From Gonapodya prolifera JEL478 (Eukaryota > Monoblepharomycota > Monoblepharidomycetes > Monoblepharidales > Gonapodyaceae): a stretch of 64,000 nucleotides of DNA. Of this stretch, positions 59,029 to 64,000 are shown one piece after another. Position 1 is the stretch's first letter. Every line of letters begins with the position of its first letter. Location of the stretch: NCBI GenBank assembly GCA_001574975.1, contig KQ965827.1, positions 62,001-126,000 on the forward strand. Reading direction: 5' to 3'. The position numbers were made by a program, and so were the translations under genes. The notes under the pieces were generated by a model, which worked only from the letters and a program-made list of their open reading frames with translations, was not told the origin of the DNA and made no database searches.

Positions 59029-62000
59029 ATGGCAACGTTCACTCACTACCAAATTCGTCGGTTCAATACGTAAGCTATGCATCCCATCGAGATAAGTGGG
59101 GGATAATCCTCACTCGCCGTTTGCAGACTCTTCTCTCAGTACGCCACCGCTTCAGACGAGCCGAAGCCCAAAACCAAGTCAAAACCAAGATTTAGATTAG
59201 GGCCTAAGGACCTTCATCTTTTGATGGTGAGTTTCATGCGATAATTTTCGTCTCGCGGTGTTCATTCCCTTGACCATCATATTGTATAGCCTCGTCTTGG
59301 ACCGGTCGTATCATTTCCAGATTGCCAGCACATCATCCAACGATACGATTCCAGCTGCACGGGAGCACTGGACTTTGAAGATTTCACTGACTTCGTGGCG
59401 GACTATGAGATAACCCTGAGAGAGCGACAGTGGAGTGCTAGGAACCATTACAGACAGCAGGTCGAGGTATGAAACGGATCGCGTCCATACTGCGAAGTGT
59501 TTTCAGTGATGTAATGCGAAACAGGTGTTGGATTCCAGAAGCGGAGTTGCAGACGTGGAGCTTGTCAGTTGACTTCGCACCATTTCACCCTCCGATTTTC
59601 ACTTTCTTACAACCATTCAGATCACAGCTGCTCGAGACTTTGTGAATATTTACCCTACGGAGGAGGACTATTTGGACACCCTTTTGCTCAACGATCCAGA
59701 GACCTACTTTACCCGTGTTGATGTCCTGACCTCCGAAGTTCTAAGGAGAGGTGTCATCGATGACATCAACATCTTAAGAAGAAAGATTGTCGTGCGAATA
59801 TTTGGTGCCAAAGGTTTGGAGAGCCACGCCCGGTGGGTTTGAGTTGTGACATTTCGTTGGTGAATGTTAGAATGACTCTTTGGGCACCAGCGTCAAAGTA
59901 CGACCCGGTACTGGCATCGACTATAAGTCTATAGACCCTTTTATTCGTGTTTCTTTTGCTGGTGGTGTCCAAGAGACAACTGCACTGATTGGCGCAGTAA
60001 GTGCTGTAGATGTTTGATTTGCTTTCGAATCACCCCAACCATGGTGAAGACTTCACCACAGTGGGACCAAGACCTTTCCTTCAATGTCATTATTCCACCT
60101 GGAGAGCTTCACGAGGTTCAACAATGGGTGGAGCGCCAAAGCTTCGAGTTCTCCTTGTTCGACTATGTGGCTCTTTCACACGTCCCGTAAGTAGGCGATG
60201 TGGAACTGGCTTGGCGAGTTGATCATATTAATTCAATCGTTGGCAGTCACGTGGAGCTTGTCGCAACCGCGTCAGTACCTCTCATCAGAGTCCTCCTTGT
60301 TGCACATCGATCTCTTTCCCTTGTTCTCAAAATGCATTCATTGAATGACGCGATTAATCATCTTGAACCGATTGAGCTTGAAATATCCCTGACAGATGCG
60401 ACACTTGAGCGATACTCATGGTCAAAATTGGTAGATTCATTTGTTAGACCAGAGGAAGGTGATGAAGCATATGTTGCACCAGCCAAATGATGCTTACTCT
60501 TTTCCCACTACCATGTTGTTAGTTTGGCGAGTCAAGTATCGCGATAAACTTCGAAGTGACCTGTTATCGCTGTGCTTCGAGCGTGGTGAGGACGAAGGTA
60601 AAAACACCAAGGTATGAGATTCCCCCCAAAAAATTGAATGGTTGTTTTGTATATCTAACTCATGCTTTTTGACAGTCCGACCTGGATGTGTGGGCTTACT
60701 ACACCGGCATTGCGGACTTCCTTTATGGCTTGTTTCCACGAAGAACGTTTCAATCTGTGGCATTGTCGGAATCGAACTCTTTCCACTTTCTCCCCTGCTT
60801 TGTCCATCCCGCAGTCGTTCACAGTATTCGAGATTGCACAAGTGCCGCCAAAGCTGTTGCCGGGATTCCACTCGCCGAGGCAGCATCAACAATGTCCGAA
60901 ACAGCTCGCAGCATCGTATCCAGACTTCCAAATTCAGAAGTAACGAAACAGATCTCAGACCAGAACTGGTACAGAAAGGGTACTGGATTTCGAATGTGGT
61001 CCAGTGCTCGTTCCAGCCCGTCTGTCGCAACTGAAAGCTTCTACCAGCAGTTCTGCTCACCGAAAGCAATGATTTTCCGGGGTAAAGGAAGCGCTTTTGA
61101 GCACTGTACTCTATTGTGCGATTTGCTACTCGGACTCGGAATGAACGCATTCATCGCCCTTGGAAAAGGCGGGTTGATAAAGTCTGTGACGATACCGCAA
61201 TTTTACGAAAATCAGGTCTCCGAACAACAGCCAAGCTTCGAAATTACTGTTGGGTTGTAACTATCGAGCCCAAGACGTCTCATTCGACAAATGAAGAACC
61301 CCCAGATGTGACCGAGGACAGTGTTTACACGAACTTTCGACATCTTGCCGAAGTGTCTTCCTATAATCGTACAGTGACTGTAACGCATTGGGATGCGCTC
61401 ACTGGTTTGTGATAGCATGGAGTTGGAAGTCGCAGTGGGCTCAGCTTCCTTCTTCCATAGGTGCTTCGTACCAAGCCACAGGGGCAAAAGGATTCGCGTT
61501 TGAACGTATCGAGACTCTTTTCAATCATCGCAACATATACTTCAATATTCAAAAGTCGGGAATATTCCTTAGGTGTGTTTTTGACTGGCAATTGGAGGCG
61601 TTGGTGCTTACCGTGGCTCCAGGCCTGCTTTCTCCTGGAACCTGACGGATCCCGACTGCTGGCTCCAGTTCCTTTCACCAGAAGCTCAAAAACGCTTTGG
61701 ATCACTTTGTGCATTTTGTATGTCCATTGTTCACCTTTAAAGTCTCGATTACGTAACAACGCACATCAGATTCAACCAGGGATCTTTTGCCGACGCCGCT
61801 TGCGCTGACAGCCTTTCCTTACGTTTTGGAGGATAGGTTTGTCACTGTCCGAGTTGATGTCATTGAGAGACGTCTGAGCAAATTTCAACAGGAGTCTGAT
61901 CCGTGCCCTCGTTGATGCGATACGAGGATATCGGCGGCATATCCTTTTCATTACGCGCACCGCCTTTCAGCGAAGCCTCTCATCGTATTTGCAAGAGCAA

Positions 62001-62428
62001 ATACCCAAAATGGAACTGGCAGCAAATCAGGACTTTATAGCAACACACATCACCACAACTCCCCGTCCAGTTACATCAACATCAAATTTGAAGGAAGAGC
62101 GTCATCACAATCTTCAACTGTTTGAGGATGTGAAAATTGGCGCCGCCTCTCATGCACCAGGTGGGAGGCTGGTGCACCTTTACTGTTTCAGGCTTAATCG
62201 GTTTGAGGGCTTTGACGAGCTTGTACAAGATTTGAGTAAGTGGCATGCATGTCTTGCTTGTCTCCAACCTATTGTGACAACGACTCGCAATGCGCAATAG
62301 TTGAAACAGGTGTTCTGGATTGCTCTGCCACGGACACAACCTTTGCCGTCGCCGCGAAATTCTTCCCAACTGTGTGGGGTTCAACGATCTGGATCGTTGT
62401 AGCGTACACCGTGGCGGTCTTGCGATAA
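59029..62428 (+). CDS. CEP76: CEP76-like C2 / transglutaminase-like centriole protein
   Basis: Many short exons start with MATFTHYQIRRFNT at 59029. Order: N-terminal FSQYATASDEPKPKTKSK and CTGALDFEDFTDFVADYE; a C2 domain (IVVRIFGAKGLESHA, SIDPFIRVSFAGGVQETTAL, SPQWDQDLSFNVIIPP). Then a transglutaminase-like fold: AMIFRGKGSAFEHCTLLCDL, GLGMNAFIALGKGG, VTVTHWDALTG, FNHRNIYFNIQ. The end, GRLVHLYCFRLNRFEGFDEL then AAKFFPTVWGSTIWIVVAYT, matches how CEP76 proteins finish. CEP76 limits centriole reduplication and belongs with cilium/basal-body genes. This fits a fungus with flagellated zoospores. CC2D2A is the closest alternative. Individual exon limits were not all fixed. Confidence 0.65.
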
Positions 62429-62492
62429 CAAAATACCGTGATGGTGTATATCTGCATTATAAAAGTAGTTACACAAACTAATTCACTAAAGC

Positions 62493-64000
62493 ATGTCTTT
62501 GACGAACACTCTCCTTGAGCGATTGGACACGATTCTGAGGGACGATTCGGCGCGCGATCTTTCACTGTACAGTCGAAGTTCCCGAGACGACGTTGATGAA
62601 AACGGCGCGGATGACTCAACATCGCTAGAACGATTGACAGTAATCTTTGCTGCACTTTCTAACCCGATTTTCAAGCAAGTCTCAAACGAGAACTATGCGC
62701 ATCAAACTCATCTCCTGAGTTATGAAGCACATCTTCTGAGTTATGCGGAGATCGTGCGATTGGTTCATGAAGTCGGAACGACTTTGTCAAAGGAGAACCA
62801 ACAAAATGAAGATGCAATGCCTCTTGTGATACTTGATGCTCAATGGGTTTTTGCGGCAAAGGCGTGTGTCGCCTTACACAAGCTCGCCGTATCCAATGCA
62901 TTGTTGGATGCAGGTGCGACTAACTTGCAGCTAGATATTGACTATTGGCGTCAAGTGGAGTTTGGATCCTTTAATATATGGGCTTACTTTGCCCAGAGTG
63001 AGTAAATGTTGGTCCATACATCGTCCTATCAACTTGGATGTGACCTCCATTGCCTTCCGCAGCTTTACCAATCCGCGTATTCCGGGATTTCTCCGGGTTT
63101 ACGTCGTCAGCTGTGAATGTCTTCCTCACAAAAAACCACTCTGGATCTTATGCCAATCGGGCGTTGGGCATTATTGAAGCCTTGTCGCTGCCCATCTCGC
63201 AACTGTCTGGTAGCGCCACTGCAAGTGTTAAGACCGCTTCTTTGGCTCCACTTACTTTTGTGGGGTTGCTCAAATCGCGCCTCCGGCATGAAGTACGTGC
63301 TCGCCGCAAAGCCCTCGAGGTGTTAAAGGCTTCTCGGCAGGAGTATCTTGGAGTTCTAGCTGCACGAGGGCTCCTGAGTCTGAATTCTGTGGTGAAGGGA
63401 CAGTCGCCAGCAGATGAACTCGTCGGAATTGAGGCCTCTACATTTGGCGGCGCGACGTCTTTTGTCCCCCAACGGCCACCTGAGACGTCCACTCAAGGCA
63501 TCCGTTCTCGGATAAACGTGTTGCAGAGGTAAAACAAAACCTGCCGCGAGATGTGCTTTTTCACCTGACGTTACATTTTCTGAAGCGGTGTCTCTGACGC
63601 TCTGCTCTTCCTCAAAGGTATGATCAAACGAGAAGGAGACTTTGAAAATACGATCGTCGACATAGCCACAGGAGGCGGCGACATCGAGGGAATGTTACAC
63701 ACACCAAAAGATGACCTCTCCAAGATCATTCCAGTTCAGCCTTCCAATGCTATCGCTCTTCAGGAAGTGTACGCCGAGATAAAATCTGTCGCAGAGATGT
63801 TGTTACTCCACTCACCAACTAGTCCAGATAACATCGGACATTTTACTCGACCTTCGATCGCGACCCGATATTGGATTCCTGGATTCGTCGGCTTTTACGC
63901 CGCCATCATGACGGTTCAGGGTGTGAAATTACGATGGAATATGCTTTTGGATGCAATCGATGTGACCATTAGCACTGTGAACGATTTTTGGAGGTAAACT
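62493..64000 (+). CDS. NCA2: NCA2-like mitochondrial protein (runs off right edge)
   Basis: Exons 62493-62997, 63063-63528 and about 63584-63995 join in phase; a donor (ag|gtaaac) at 63996 shows the gene continues. Start MSLTNTLLERLDTILRDD. Helical stretches include EVRARRKALEVLKASRQEYL. A conserved NCA2 core ends the window: PSIATRYWIPGFVGFYAAIM, then DVTISTVNDFWR. In yeast Nca2 sits in mitochondria and influences expression of the ATP6/ATP8 subunits. At least 460 residues are visible. Confidence 0.7.

Noticed and set aside
1-64000. CRISPR array or rRNA genes
   Set aside because: No regularly spaced short repeats and no rRNA-like sequence were seen; the window is eukaryotic nuclear DNA.

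Overview
The window looks like nuclear DNA of a zoosporic (chytrid-type) fungus. Genes are intron-rich with short GT-AG introns, mostly about 55-100 bases. They alternate strands as in a fungal nuclear genome. The set mixes fungal housekeeping genes (NHP2, RPC19, NCA2, glyoxalase II, fused pseudouridine glycosidase/kinase) with a centriole/cilium gene of the CEP76 type, which fungi that have lost the flagellum are not expected to keep. A Fanzor-type (eukaryotic TnpB-like) nuclease locus also fits; Fanzors are known from the chytrid Spizellomyces. The species cannot be named from the sequence alone.

Layout. 1-3.1 kb: an F-box gene running off the left edge (minus) and a poorly resolved plus-strand gene. 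3.5-9.2 kb (plus): pirin, an intronless PrpF-type methylaconitate isomerase and a membrane-anchored NYN-domain protein. 9.7-20.6 kb: an accessory stretch with small secreted Cys-rich proteins, a degenerate chitin-deacetylase-like domain probably joined to a long disordered membrane-anchored N-terminus, and a secreted orphan gene lying between two copies of a dispersed repeat with a 99-101 bp core. 21.4-34.4 kb: cytochrome P450, a disordered KEN-containing protein, an HSL-type esterase, a small bacterial/phage-type protein (A1S_2505-like), a flavin monooxygenase and the fused pseudouridine-degrading enzyme. 34.5-45.4 kb: a very large two-pass membrane protein, an acyl-CoA thioesterase-like protein, an Old Yellow Enzyme with a C-terminal membrane anchor and a disordered orphan. 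47.4-55.1 kb: an anillin/Bud4-like PH protein, an ERI-1-type exonuclease, glyoxalase II, RPC19 and NHP2. 55.2-64 kb: a Fanzor locus interrupted by in-frame stops, CEP76-like, and NCA2-like running off the right edge.

How genes relate. Three divergent pairs have very short shared upstream regions: RPC19/NHP2 (89 bp, both serve ribosome biogenesis), ERI1-like/glyoxalase II (about 70 bp) and Fanzor/CEP76 (172 bp). Several enzymes (P450, FMO, OYE, thioesterase, esterase, PrpF) suggest broad small-molecule metabolism, but they do not form an obvious biosynthetic cluster. The most notable find is the Fanzor. Its RuvC-I Asp, rearranged RuvC-II Glu, zinc ribbon and a RuvC-III-like Asp are all recognisable, but an amber codon sits exactly at the last exon junction and a second lies after the zinc ribbon.

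All exon structures were read by hand from splice signals and frame continuity. No database search was possible, so family names rest on recognised motifs.
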